DNA of 39,432 nt from DATDQA01 sp035292505 (GTDB lineage: Bacteria > Bacteroidota > Bacteroidia > Chitinophagales > Saprospiraceae): the NCBI GenBank assembly GCA_035292505.1, contig DATDQA010000038.1:1-39432 (forward strand), written 5' to 3'. Shown piece after piece: positions 24,257-33,555 of the stretch; the first letter of the stretch is position 1; every line of letters begins with the position of its first letter. The notes beneath the pieces are model-generated. The model saw only the letters and a list, made by a program, of their open reading frames with translations, had not been told where the DNA came from and ran no database searches. Position numbers and translations under genes: made by a program.

Positions 24257-26557
24257 ATGAGTATAGAAGAAAATCTGAAAAAGATGCGGAAGACTGTATT
24301 GGAGTACCACGAGTTTCCGCGACCTGGAAAAATCGAGGTTGTTCCAACTAAACCTTGTGCTACACAAGAGGAACTTTCGCTTGCATATACCCCGGGCGTA
24401 GCCATACCATGTCTCGAGATTGAGAAAAACCCTGCTTTGGCAAGGAAGTATACTGCCAAAGGCAACCTCGTGGCGGTTGTTACCAATGGTACCGCCGTAC
24501 TTGGACTTGGCAATATCGGGCCGCTTGCCGGCAAACCGGTCATGGAAGGCAAAGGCGTTCTGTTCAAAAGATTTGCGGACGTGGATGTCTTTGATATAGA
24601 GGTTAATTCAAATGATCCGGATGAAATCATCCGGACTGTTCGGAATATTGCGCTGACGTTCGGAGGAATTAATCTTGAAGATATCAAAGCCCCGGAGTGC
24701 TTTTACATCGAAGAGACACTCAAACGCGAACTTGATATACCGGTATTTCATGACGACCAGCATGGTACGGCGATCATCTCTGGTGCCGCTCTGATCAATG
24801 CCATTGAATTGACAGGAAAGGATATTGGCCAAGTGAAAGTAGTGATCGCAGGTGCCGGTGCAGCCGGAATCGCTTGTGCCAACTTCTACATGCATCTCGG
24901 AGTGAAGCTGGAAAATATACTCATGACAGACACGAAGGGCGTCCTTTGGATTGGTCGTGGTGATGAAACCAAGAATACTTACAAACAGAAATTCTTCAAA
25001 GAAACAGATGCCCGTGACCTTGCTGATGCAATGCGCGGAGCAGACATCTTCAGCGGATTTTCGGTGAAAGATATTCTGACTTCAGAAATGGTCAAATCAA
25101 TGGCTGACCGGCCTATCATTTTTGCCATGGCGAATCCGGATCCGGAAATCACATACCCGCTCGCACGCAAGGCCAGACCTGATGCGATCATTGCTACCGG
25201 GCGCAGTGATTATCCCAATCAGGTCAACAATGTGCTTGGGTTTCCATTTATTTTTCGAGGGGCACTTGATGTAGAAGCGAGCAGCATCAATGAAGAGATG
25301 AAGCTTGCTGCCGCCATGTCCCTGGCACAGCTCGCCAAAGAGGATGTGCCCGATAGTGTAAAACTCGCTTATAATGACATGACATTGGCCTTTGGTCCGG
25401 ATTATATCATCCCTAAACCTTTTGATCCACGCGTACTTGTCTCCACAGCATCCGCTGTTGCAGAGGCTGCGATGCGTTCTGGTGTAGCGAGGCGCCAGGT
25501 CAATATCGAAGAGTACAGGGAATCTTTGAGAGTGAAAGTCGATTGGTCCAGGGCATTCATGCGTGACATCTATATCGTGGCAAAGAAAGAACCACGCCGG
25601 ATCGTATTCCCTGAAGGTGACGACCCGAAGATTATCAGGGCAGCAACTCAGATTGCAAAAGAAGGGTTAGCAAAACCGATTCTTCTGGCAGAAGATAAAG
25701 ACGGGCTTCTGAAAAAATTTACAGAGCTGCGTCATACGCCGAAGGACATCGAGATCCTGGAGCCTGGCAAATGGCCGTATAAAGAAGAATACATCAGGGC
25801 ATACTATCAACTCAGGCAGCGGAAGGGTATCACCAAGAGCCAGGCAGCATATGATCTTCAAAACTATTTTTATTTCGCTGCCATGATGGTACGACAGGGA
25901 CACGCGGACTCCATGGTTGCGGGCATTACTGTCAACTATCCTGATGTGTTGCGTCCTGCGTTGCAGATTATTGGACCAAAAGAAGCAGGCAAACATGTGA
26001 TGGGCATGTATATGCTGCAACATGAGCATAAAACATACTTCTATGCTGATGCAGCCGTGAATATCAACCCGGATGCTGATCTCCTTACCGAGATTACCAT
26101 GCTTGCAATTGAGGAAATGGAACGTCTTGGTATAAAGCCAAGCATCGCAGTGTTATCCTTCTCGAATTTTGGTTCTGCACGGAGTCCTGAATCTGAAAAG
26201 ATGGAGACAGTTGTAAAACGGGTACGTGAGGTACGGCCTGATTTGCCAGTGGATGGACCAGTGCAGCCTGATGTTGCGTTGGATCCTGAATATCGCGCAG
26301 AACATTTTCCTTTCGCGAGAATTCACGCAGTACCAAATTTGTTGATATTCCCCAATCTCGACGCAGCGAATATCAGCTTACGGCTTGTAAGGCACATGAG
26401 TACAGCGCATTCCATCGGACCGATCATTGTAGGACTTGCGAAGCCTATCCAGTTGTTGCCCAAAGGGACAGAAGTCGAAAATATTATCAACATGACTGCC
26501 ATTGCGGCCGTAGATGCCTTACATGCACAAAACAGACAAACTCAGATGTTTAGTTGA
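24257..26557 (+). CDS. maeB: NADP-type malic enzyme fused to phosphotransacetylase-like domain
   Basis: This is a 766-residue MaeB-type protein. Residues 1-430 form the malic enzyme part with SLAYTPGVA, the divalent-metal block FHDDQHGTA and the nucleotide loop VIAGAGAAGIACANF. It decarboxylates malate to pyruvate. Residues 435-766 resemble phosphate acetyltransferase (RRIVFPEGDDPKIIRAA; FSNFGSARSPESEKM; IFPNLDAANIS). In MaeB proteins this domain is usually regulatory, binding acetyl-CoA. It links the TCA cycle to pyruvate supply. It ends in a convergent arrangement with rbfA. Confidence 0.94.
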   Translation: MSIEENLKKMRKTVLEYHEFPRPGKIEVVPTKPCATQEELSLAYTPGVAIPCLEIEKNPALARKYTAKGNLVAVVTNGTAVLGLGNIGPLAGKPVMEGKGVLFKRFADVDVFDIEVNSNDPDEIIRTVRNIALTFGGINLEDIKAPECFYIEETLKRELDIPVFHDDQHGTAIISGAALINAIELTGKDIGQVKVVIAGAGAAGIACANFYMHLGVKLENILMTDTKGVLWIGRGDETKNTYKQKFFKETDARDLADAMRGADIFSGFSVKDILTSEMVKSMADRPIIFAMANPDPEITYPLARKARPDAIIATGRSDYPNQVNNVLGFPFIFRGALDVEASSINEEMKLAAAMSLAQLAKEDVPDSVKLAYNDMTLAFGPDYIIPKPFDPRVLVSTASAVAEAAMRSGVARRQVNIEEYRESLRVKVDWSRAFMRDIYIVAKKEPRRIVFPEGDDPKIIRAATQIAKEGLAKPILLAEDKDGLLKKFTELRHTPKDIEILEPGKWPYKEEYIRAYYQLRQRKGITKSQAAYDLQNYFYFAAMMVRQGHADSMVAGITVNYPDVLRPALQIIGPKEAGKHVMGMYMLQHEHKTYFYADAAVNINPDADLLTEITMLAIEEMERLGIKPSIAVLSFSNFGSARSPESEKMETVVKRVREVRPDLPVDGPVQPDVALDPEYRAEHFPFARIHAVPNLLIFPNLDAANISLRLVRHMSTAHSIGPIIVGLAKPIQLLPKGTEVENIINMTAIAAVDALHAQNRQTQMFS

Positions 26558-26558
26558 G

Positions 26559-26654
26559 TGTTTAATGTGTAGTGTGTAATGTGTAATGTGTAGTGTGTAA
26601 TGTGTAGTGTGTAATGCGTAGTGTGTAATATTTCCCAACGTTACACATTAAACA
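26559..26654. terminator. Possible bidirectional terminator hairpin around a GTGTAATGT minisatellite
   Basis: The 13-bp arms TGTTTAATGTGTA (26559-26571) and TACACATTAAACA (26642-26654) are perfect inverted repeats between two convergent genes. The loop holds a stutter of GTGTAATGTGTAGTGT units. The stem starts 2 bp after the maeB stop. The stem is AT-rich and the loop long, so the terminator role is tentative. Confidence 0.4.
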
Positions 26655-26661
26655 TTAAACT

Positions 26662-26700
26662 GCTTGAATTTGAGTTTGAATTTGAGTTTGATTTTGAGTT
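26662..26700. repeat. Short tandem repeat GAATTTGAGTTT
   Basis: About three 12-bp units (TTGAATTTGAGT, TTGAATTTGAGT, TTGATTTTGAGT) lie just beyond the rbfA stop. It is a low-complexity tract with no coding value. Confidence 0.6.
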
Positions 26701-27076
26701 ATTCCTCCTCCGACCCCATCTGCCCGTCCGTATGCAATTTATTGAAGAGTGCATTCAGCCGGTACATTTCATCAAGGGTATCATCGAGATAGAAGTCGAT
26801 ATCGGGCATCCGACGCATTTGCTTTCGCAACCGTTGTCCCAGTGATAGTTTGAGACGTCCTTTTTCCTCATTCATGCTAAGGATTACTGCCTGTTTATTG
26901 TCAGTGTTATATACAGACAGATAAATTTTAGCCAGGCCGAGGTCTGGTGACATACGTACGGAAGTCACTGTAACCAGTGGATCTGCATCAAAGATATATT
27001 TCCCTTCATCCTGTAATACAAGACTGAAGTTGCGCCGAATCATCTCGGCGATCTGGTTTTGACGTATCGCACTCAC
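26699..27076 (-). CDS. rbfA: Ribosome-binding factor A
   Basis: The 125-residue RbfA binds the 30S subunit near helix 1/44 and helps 16S rRNA maturation. The KH-like core is readable: RQNQIAEMIRRNFSLVL, then VTVTSVRMSPDLGLAKIYLSVYN and LRKQMRRMPDIDFYLDDTLDE. The start is a GTG at 27076, with no better ATG upstream. It is convergent with maeB. Its closest upstream neighbour on the same strand is a small membrane protein, followed by recG. Confidence 0.94.
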   Translation of the reverse strand: MSAIRQNQIAEMIRRNFSLVLQDEGKYIFDADPLVTVTSVRMSPDLGLAKIYLSVYNTDNKQAVILSMNEEKGRLKLSLGQRLRKQMRRMPDIDFYLDDTLDEMYRLNALFNKLHTDGQMGSEEE

Positions 27077-27166
27077 AATGGCGAAGGTAGATGATTCAAT
27101 GCTAACCTGCCAGGTTTTGCCGAGGACGGAGAGAGGATAATCCTGGCAGGTTGAGCTAGCCCGGAA

Positions 27167-27484
27167 TTATTGTGGCGCTGACTTCTTGAGTTTATCAATT
27201 TCCGCTTTCAGAGACACGATTTCATTTCGCAGCGCGGAATTTTCATCTTTTAACTTCTGAATCTCCCGGTCTTTTTCAGAAAGGGTATCCCCTAAATCCT
27301 GGGCAGTGTCGTGATAGGTATCATCCGTCTTTTCATCCTTATCCTTACCGATACCAAGTAAATTTTTGATATTCTGAATGCCATCCTGGCCATTATAATA
27401 CGCGGCACCCAGGTAGGCGAGGGGCGCAATGATCAGCAAGGCAAAAAATAATCTTGCACAGCCAGTCATTTTATGTTTCTTCAT
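27167..27484 (-). CDS. Small membrane-anchored coiled-coil protein
   Basis: The 105-residue protein has one N-terminal membrane segment (about residues 10-30, LFFALLIIAPLAYLGAAYY). A charged linker rich in Lys and Asp follows, then a heptad-patterned region (about 68-101, DREIQKLKDENSALRNEIV onward) that should form a coiled coil. The layout recalls FtsL/FtsB-type or other envelope scaffolding proteins, but no homology is claimed. It lies between recG and rbfA on the same strand. Confidence 0.6.
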   Translation of the reverse strand: MKKHKMTGCARLFFALLIIAPLAYLGAAYYNGQDGIQNIKNLLGIGKDKDEKTDDTYHDTAQDLGDTLSEKDREIQKLKDENSALRNEIVSLKAEIDKLKKSAPQ

Positions 27485-27501
27485 GATTTGTGTTGTTTTG
27501 A

Positions 27502-27723
27502 TCAGAAAGCTAAGTAGCGCGGAAATACTCCTGTTGTACCGTTCTTTTGACGAATCCGCATCATGTTTCCACGAATGTATTGTTTTTCACTCCAATCGTT
27601 GATGCAAACACCATTGTGATTTCCCGGATCGGGGCGAGTGATTCGCTGTCCGCTATGGCAGGGGAGGACTTCGGTCGAATATTTCCACGACGAGACTACC
27701 TTGCTCATCCCACTCTGTGCCAT
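27502..27723 (-). CDS. Doubtful small ORF overlapping the recG end
   Basis: A 73-codon frame fills the space between recG and the coiled-coil protein. It begins 19 bp inside recG and ends RQKNGTTGVFPRYLAF. It has a plausible amino-acid make-up but no signal, membrane segment or motif. It is listed only because nothing else explains this gap. Confidence 0.2.
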   Translation of the reverse strand: MAQSGMSKVVSSWKYSTEVLPCHSGQRITRPDPGNHNGVCINDWSEKQYIRGNMMRIRQKNGTTGVFPRYLAF

Positions 27724-29810
27724 TCTTTGGAAAGGGTCGAAGATTCGGATAAGTATTTCAGCAATGGCCTGTTGATCTCCTTTTTAAGGCCTGGATCATC
27801 TTCCAGAATACGCTGCGCAATATTGCGTGCCGCAGTAAGAATTTTATGATCCCTCGTCAGGCTAGCAAGGCGTAGATCCAGAGCACCACTTTGCCTCGTG
27901 CCCGTGAGATCTCCGGGTCCACGTAAACGCAGATCGGCCTCAGCAATTTCGAAACCATCGTTTGTTTTTACCATGGTCTGCAGACGCTCTTTCGCTTCTT
28001 TGGAGAGTTTATAGCTATGCATCAGGATACAATAGGATTGACTGCCGCCGCGACCGACACGTCCACGCAACTGGTGCAGTTGTGATAATCCAAAACGTTC
28101 TGCATTTTCAATCACCATCACTGTTGCATTTGGAATATCTACTCCGACTTCTATCACGGTCGTAGCTACCATGATCTGTGTTTTCTTCTGTATGAACCTC
28201 TGCATTTCATAGTCTTTGTCGTCAGTCTTCATCCGACCATGCACAACACTGATCTGGTATTGTGGTGGAGGAAAACGGATGCGCAGCTTTTCATAACCCG
28301 CCTGGAGATTTTCCAGGTCAAGTTTTTCTGATTCTTCGATAAGTGGAAAAATGACAAATACCTGTCGGCCTTCGGCTATTTGTTTTTCCATAAAAGTATT
28401 CACCTGCGGACGATGTGCTTCAGAGCGATTCGACGTCACGATCGGTTTACGTCCCGGTGGGAGTTCATCAATCACGCTTACATCGAGATCACCATACAGG
28501 GTCATCGCAAGAGTGCGCGGGATCGGCGTCGCAGTCATCACAAGGATGTGCGGTGGTATGCCTTCCGTCTTTGCCCATAGTCGCGCCCTTTGCTCTACAC
28601 CAAAACGATGCTGTTCATCTGTGATAGCAAGTCCGAGCTTATGATATTGCACGGTATCTTCAAGCAGGGCATGTGTGCCGATAATCATGTGGATGCTGCC
28701 ATTGTGCAATCCGCGCAAGATGGACATGCGTTCACTTCCTGTCACACTCCCGGATAGAAATGCAACACGGAGATGCAGATCATTGATATAATTATGGATC
28801 GCAGTATAATGTTGTTGCGCAAGAATCTCCGTCGGTGCCATGAGACAGCATTGATACCCGTTATCGATAGCGATCAGCATGCACATCAATGCAACAATTG
28901 TTTTCCCGCTACCTACATCGCCTTGCAAAAGGCGGTTCATCTGGTGTCCTGATCCCACATCCTGCCGGATTTCTTTGACCACACGCTTCTGCGCCTCTGT
29001 AAGTGCAAAGGGCAACTTCTCTTTATAGAATTGATGAAATTTTTCGCCTACTTGAACGAATGGAATTCCAGGTATCTGCAACTTCCTGTGATTCCGTGCA
29101 GCGAGCAATAACAATTGCGAGAAAAAGAACTCTTCAAACTTCAGTCGATCTTCAGCTCGCTGGCGCTCAACGTCGTCTCCAGGAAGATGAATCGCGCGGA
29201 GTGTGTCATACCGCGACATGAAGCGTAATTTATTGATCAGGTACAGAGGCAGATTTTCGGGTACATGCTCTGGCTGGAATTGTGATATCAGGGCTTCCAT
29301 CAACTTTCGTCTGCCACGTGCGTCAAGTCCCTTCGTCATCAGAAATTCGGTGGTGCTATACACAGGAACGAGACGTGCAAGCTTCTCCGGCGATACCTCC
29401 GCAAATAATTCTAATTCCGGATGTGCGATATTGAGCCTTGAGCTATAGCGACCGATTTTCCCATACAACAGGTAAGGTGTGTGTAATTTCAGGTTTGCTT
29501 TCACCCATTTCACGCTTTGAAACCAGATAACCTCTATCCAGCCGCTTTCATCCTGGAAGATTGCCGAAAACCGACCACTGCGTTTATAACGTGCTTCTTC
29601 GGTAGAAATAAATTGTCCGACAAGCTGAACTGTATCCCCTTCTTTAGCGCCGCGTATCTTTTGGAATGTGGTACGATCCACATACCGGAATGGATAGTCA
29701 AACAACAGATCACCGAATGTCTTGATGCTTGCTTCAGTGCGCAACGCTTCACCGCGGACAGGGCCTACACCCTTGAGATATTCGATCGGCGTATCGAGGA
29801 ATTTGGTCAT
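27705..29810 (-). CDS. recG: ATP-dependent DNA helicase RecG
   Basis: This is the 701-residue branch-migrating helicase that rescues stalled forks. The N-terminal wedge/OB domain starts LDTPIEYLKGVGPVRGEAL. Helicase motifs are present: Walker A GDVGSGKTIVAL, the DEQH box (ITDEQHRFGVEQR), TATPIPRTLAM and the C-terminal VGVDIPNATVMVIENAERFGLSQLHQLRGRVGRG. Length and order match the family throughout. It starts at an ATG at 29810 with no sign of disruption. Confidence 0.97.
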   Translation of the reverse strand: MTKFLDTPIEYLKGVGPVRGEALRTEASIKTFGDLLFDYPFRYVDRTTFQKIRGAKEGDTVQLVGQFISTEEARYKRSGRFSAIFQDESGWIEVIWFQSVKWVKANLKLHTPYLLYGKIGRYSSRLNIAHPELELFAEVSPEKLARLVPVYSTTEFLMTKGLDARGRRKLMEALISQFQPEHVPENLPLYLINKLRFMSRYDTLRAIHLPGDDVERQRAEDRLKFEEFFFSQLLLLAARNHRKLQIPGIPFVQVGEKFHQFYKEKLPFALTEAQKRVVKEIRQDVGSGHQMNRLLQGDVGSGKTIVALMCMLIAIDNGYQCCLMAPTEILAQQHYTAIHNYINDLHLRVAFLSGSVTGSERMSILRGLHNGSIHMIIGTHALLEDTVQYHKLGLAITDEQHRFGVEQRARLWAKTEGIPPHILVMTATPIPRTLAMTLYGDLDVSVIDELPPGRKPIVTSNRSEAHRPQVNTFMEKQIAEGRQVFVIFPLIEESEKLDLENLQAGYEKLRIRFPPPQYQISVVHGRMKTDDKDYEMQRFIQKKTQIMVATTVIEVGVDIPNATVMVIENAERFGLSQLHQLRGRVGRGGSQSYCILMHSYKLSKEAKERLQTMVKTNDGFEIAEADLRLRGPGDLTGTRQSGALDLRLASLTRDHKILTAARNIAQRILEDDPGLKKEINRPLLKYLSESSTLSKEWHRVG

Positions 29811-29999
29811 GTATGCAGCGAAGATAGAAGATGGCAGAAAGGCAGAAGTGCAGAAGGGCAGAATGGTTAAGGAGTCACGGAGGAACGGTTACCAGCCTTG
29901 CCTCATTCGCAGTGCCGATTCAGAGGGGATCCTTTTTTAGTAAGCATTGGTGTACATTGATCCTTTCCGCCGTTCCGCCGTTCTGCCATTCCGCCTTTT

Positions 30000-30755
30000 T
30001 TAAAGCTTGAAAGAAACTGGTAAAGTAAACACTACGCGCACCGGCTTACCCCTTTGCTTACCAGGAGTCCACTTTTCATCCATGCTGTTCATTGAAATCA
30101 CAATTCGCTCCACTTCGGCTCCGCAACCGTACCCAATATCTCTTACTGCCAGCACATCTGTGATCTCACCATCCTCTTCGACTACAAATTGTACAACGAC
30201 ACGACCTTCTACTCCGGCGATTCTCGCCTCTGACGGGTATTGGAGATTTTCATACACGAATTCCAGCAACTTCTGCTGGGCACATTGATATTTTTGATCA
30301 TTATGCCCTTCAAGTTCCTCGCAGCCGGGAAATCGAGGCATCTGCTCAACAACTTTGAAGATCTCTTCAGGAGTTTTCGATTGCATCATATCTGCATTTC
30401 CGGCAGGTTGAGATTGAGTTCTCGTTTGATTACTTTGGGTGAATTGGGCGGTGGTAATCATAGTTCCTTCCTGCTCAAAACTCATGTTATATTCTTGAGC
30501 AATAGTCTTACTAATCTGATCGATTTGCTGTAATGATTCAGGAAATTGTTTGACAATTGTATTGTGGTGATTTGCAAATTCTAAAGCAATTTTACCTTGA
30601 TACGCTGCCGGCTCCTTCACTTTTTCAAGTATTGTGCGCAGCTCTATCTCATATTCCTCCGGAGCGAATGTCTCTGGCTCTTGTGCTTGAACTAACAAGG
30701 ATATAAGCAGCAATATGACAATTACAAAAGGATGAATGAAAGCATAGTTGTACAT
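30000..30755 (-). CDS. TonB C-terminal-domain periplasmic protein
   Basis: The 251-residue protein (start at MYNYAFIHPF) has one hydrophobic N-terminal stretch (VIVILLLISLLVQAQ), either a signal peptide or an anchor. A helical and Gln-rich middle follows, then the Bacteroidota motif MPRFPGCEELEG. The TonB_C domain spans about 175-251 (YPSEARIAGVEGRVVVQFVVEEDGE, then WTPGKQRGKPVRVVFTLPV). The Pro-rich spanning region of classic TonB is missing. Two cysteines, in PGC and KYQC, precede the domain and a third is in GYGCGAEV. It may be an energy transducer variant or a periplasmic TonB_C adaptor. No ExbB/ExbD genes are near. Confidence 0.8.
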   Translation of the reverse strand: MYNYAFIHPFVIVILLLISLLVQAQEPETFAPEEYEIELRTILEKVKEPAAYQGKIALEFANHHNTIVKQFPESLQQIDQISKTIAQEYNMSFEQEGTMITTAQFTQSNQTRTQSQPAGNADMMQSKTPEEIFKVVEQMPRFPGCEELEGHNDQKYQCAQQKLLEFVYENLQYPSEARIAGVEGRVVVQFVVEEDGEITDVLAVRDIGYGCGAEVERIVISMNSMDEKWTPGKQRGKPVRVVFTLPVSFKL

Positions 30756-31290
30756 AGTTCGGTTTTTTAGAGGTGAAAGAACAATTGACACTATTCGACT
30801 TTCTTTACACAATTTAGAAATTTATCGCATGATCGTCGATCCAATTTACATCTTGTCCGTTTTACCCTTGATCCCTTGATCCCTTGATCCCTTGATCCCT
30901 TGATCCCTTGATCCCTGATCCCTTGATCCCTTGATCCTCTTCGACCGCCGAAGCGAGCGAAGGCGGTTGATCCCTTGATCCATTGATCCCTTGATCCGTT
31001 CACCGTTAGCTGTTTATAAACATGACGATCAGAATGATTCGAGTTAAATGAAGTTGGTGCATCTAGCGTCAATTTTATCGTGCAGATGCCATGCGCCCAC
31101 ATTTGGGTGTACCAATTCTTAAAATAGTCTTTGGGAAACAATCGGGCAATCGGTCCTTAATTATTCAATCAATCAGTTAATTAATCAAACCTTGATCTCG
31201 TAACCCTTCCACTACTTCAAGAATTGAGAATTAAGAATCAACAATTAAGAATGGGGAATTCTGTTTCTTTGCGGCCAAATTGAATATCGC
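30756..31290. other. Intergenic region, 535 bp, dominated by simple repeats
   Basis: It contains the 8-bp TTGATCCC array (30868-30998) and an AT-rich stutter of GAATTAAGAATC-type units at about 31219-31260. Immediately before the next gene, at 31264-31271, lies TTTCTTTG, a one-mismatch -7-like box. A frame through the array on the minus strand translates as a G-S-R-D-Q repeat and is not a gene. Confidence 0.5.
30868..30998. repeat. Tandem array of the 8-bp unit TTGATCCC, interrupted by a palindrome
   Basis: Nine units run from 30868 (one lacks a T), then comes CTTCGACCGCCGAAGCGAGCGAAGGCGG-type DNA (30938-30966), then four more units, the last reading TTGATCCG, followed by TTCACCGTT. The interrupted block has a shorter version at 10523-10578. 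Confidence 0.85.
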
Positions 31291-32244
31291 ATGTCTGAAA
31301 TAAGACTTCTCGCCAATGACGGCATCGACGATATTGGGAAATCCATGCTTGAAAAAGAGGGTTTTGTCATCGATACTGCGCGTATCCTGCAAGAAGAGCT
31401 TCCGGTAAAGCTTCCTGCGTATCAGGGGATCATCGTCCGTAGCGCCACTGAGGTGAGAAAAAGCCTGATCGATCAATGCCCTGGCTTGAAAGTGATTGCC
31501 CGTGGTGGCGTAGGCCTGGATAATATCGATGTGGAGTATGCACAGTCCAAAGGTATCGCGGTGATCAATACGCCGGCGGCATCTTCTGAGTCTGTTGCTG
31601 AACTGGTCTTTGCACATATCCTAATGATTGCCCGTTTTCTTCATCAGTCGAACCGCGCAATGCCGGTAAGTGGAAACACTGATTTTACCAAGCTGAAAAA
31701 AGCGTATTCCGGTGGTATTGAACTGAAGGGGAAGACCCTTGGAATCATAGGTTTCGGAAGGATAGGACAAGCGCTCGGTCGTATTGCACGCGGATTTGGC
31801 ATGCATATTATTGCGGTGGACCCGTATATCAATGTTGCTGAACTCAGTGGTCGTACAGGTGATGCGAGCGGCAAGGTCGTGCTTCATACGGTGCCGTTGG
31901 ATGAAGTATTACACAAATCAGATGTGATCAGCCTGCATGTGCCGGGTACCGGTGGTCCGCTGATTTCCCATGCGGAAATCGAGCAAATGAAAGACGGTGT
32001 GATTCTGATCAATGCCGCCCGTGGAGGTGCTATCGACGAATCCGCGCTGCTCGGATCATTGAATACTGGTAAAGTCTTTGGCGCCGGCCTTGACGTCTTT
32101 GAAAATGAACCTACACCTTCCTCTGAAATTCTTTCACATCCCCGGATCTCTCTTAGCCCACACATAGGAGGATCCACCGAACAAGCCCAGGCTAACATCG
32201 GAATTGAGCTCGCCAATAAAATCATCGAGTTATTCCGGAAATAA
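31291..32244 (+). CDS. serA: D-3-phosphoglycerate dehydrogenase-like 2-hydroxyacid dehydrogenase
   Basis: The 317-residue D-isomer-specific dehydrogenase probably oxidises 3-phosphoglycerate as the first step of serine synthesis. The Rossmann loop is GIIGFGRIGQ (151-160). The catalytic set is Arg244 (NAARGG), Glu273 (ENEP) and His291 (SPHIGG). The N-terminal substrate block IVRSATEVRK and RGGVGLDNID are those of PGDHs. The enzyme lacks the C-terminal ACT domain, so serine feedback through that domain is absent. Other hydroxyacid substrates cannot be excluded. Confidence 0.85.
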   Translation: MSEIRLLANDGIDDIGKSMLEKEGFVIDTARILQEELPVKLPAYQGIIVRSATEVRKSLIDQCPGLKVIARGGVGLDNIDVEYAQSKGIAVINTPAASSESVAELVFAHILMIARFLHQSNRAMPVSGNTDFTKLKKAYSGGIELKGKTLGIIGFGRIGQALGRIARGFGMHIIAVDPYINVAELSGRTGDASGKVVLHTVPLDEVLHKSDVISLHVPGTGGPLISHAEIEQMKDGVILINAARGGAIDESALLGSLNTGKVFGAGLDVFENEPTPSSEILSHPRISLSPHIGGSTEQAQANIGIELANKIIELFRK

Positions 32245-32305
32245 ACAACGTTCGTTCATATAGATTTAATGGAGAATTGAGAATGAAGACTCGAGAATTC
32301 TTTGA

Positions 32306-33538
32306 CTACATTCCGGATGTAATGAGGAGATCGAGTGACGTGTACTTCATCTCAAATCGCTTGCTCAGGTATGCATTTGTCAGGCAGCCTTTGTAGGTAT
32401 AGATGCCATGCCGTAATCCCGGATTTGTGAATAAGAGCCGTTCTATACTTCCTGCACTCCCCGCTTTGATCATGAGTGGGGTGAGAATGTTGCTCACGGC
32501 TACTGACGCTGTGCGTGCGACCTTTGAGGCGATGTTTGGCACACAATAGTGGATCACATCATACTTCTTGAAGGTCGGTTTGTCATGCGAAGTCACTTGT
32601 GATGTCTCAAAACAACCACCCTGATCGATGCTGACATCAATGATTACCGAGCCGGGCTTCATTTTGGACACCATCTCCTCTGTGACCACAAGCTGTGTGC
32701 GTCCTTCTTTAGAATGAATAGCGCCAATGACGACATCCGCACTGAGCAACTGGTACTCGAGATAGACCGGATTTATTGTTGACGTATGCAATTGCCTTCC
32801 GATCAATGATTGAATCCGCATGAGTTTATAGACATCGTCGTCGAAGATCCGAACGGAGGCTCCTAAACCTAATGCGGTACGTGTCGCAAATTCTCCGACA
32901 ACTCCTGCGCCAAGAATCACGACTTTCGCGGGTGGGACTCCCGATACACCGCCGAGTAAGACCCCGCGTCCTCCACGGACATTTGACAACAGATCTGCAG
33001 CAGTATGCATGGCGCTGATGCCTGCAATCTCACTCATGATCCGTACCACGGGAAATGAACCGTCTTCAGCCTGCAGATATTCCATCGCGACCGAGATCAC
33101 GCGTTTCTTGCGTAAGGCTTCGATATAATCTGCAGAAATGATCGGAATCTGCAAGGGTGAAATAAGGATCTGATCAGGATGTAACATTTCGATTTCAGCC
33201 AGGGTCGGAGGAGCTACTTTGATGAGTACATTTGCTTTGTATACTTCTTCAGCAGTGGAGACAATTTCCGCCCCGGCTTCAGAGTATTCATGATCGGTAA
33301 AACTGGACCGCTCACCGGCACCAGATTGCAGCATTACCCGATGTCCTGCACCAACCAATGTCCTGATCGAATTCGGAACCAATGCTACCCGGTTTTCCTG
33401 GAGCGTAGTCTCCAGGGGAATACCAATAAAGAGTTTATTACTGTGTGTAGCGCTTTCTGAAACCTGTACCTGCGGTTCCAGGGTTTCACTGGTCAGAAAC
33501 TGTGTAAAGCCCATATGGGAATGTTCTCCGATCATCAC
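32306..33538 (-). CDS. ald: Alanine dehydrogenase
   Basis: The 410-residue NAD-dependent enzyme interconverts alanine and pyruvate plus ammonia. The N-terminal block is KLFIGIPLETTLQENRVALVP and the substrate lysine is in LIKVAPP. The NAD loop is VVILGAGVVGEFA and the C-terminal block is VIIDVSIDQGGCFE. In well-studied enzymes a histidine follows in the ...LHLA segment; here the equivalent reads SPLQIP, with Gln in place of His. Several ATGs are near the start (33538, 33535, 33514); the first is used. It lies 17 bp after tsaE on the same strand. Confidence 0.9.
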   Translation of the reverse strand: MMIGEHSHMGFTQFLTSETLEPQVQVSESATHSNKLFIGIPLETTLQENRVALVPNSIRTLVGAGHRVMLQSGAGERSSFTDHEYSEAGAEIVSTAEEVYKANVLIKVAPPTLAEIEMLHPDQILISPLQIPIISADYIEALRKKRVISVAMEYLQAEDGSFPVVRIMSEIAGISAMHTAADLLSNVRGGRGVLLGGVSGVPPAKVVILGAGVVGEFATRTALGLGASVRIFDDDVYKLMRIQSLIGRQLHTSTINPVYLEYQLLSADVVIGAIHSKEGRTQLVVTEEMVSKMKPGSVIIDVSIDQGGCFETSQVTSHDKPTFKKYDVIHYCVPNIASKVARTASVAVSNILTPLMIKAGSAGSIERLLFTNPGLRHGIYTYKGCLTNAYLSKRFEMKYTSLDLLITSGM

Positions 33539-33555
33539 TTATAAAAGAGGATTCG

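Noticed and set aside
30791..31141. Open frame of about 116 codons on the minus strand
   Set aside because: Its core is a translation of the TTGATCCC array (repeating G-S-R-D-Q-G-I-K); there is no start context or family.
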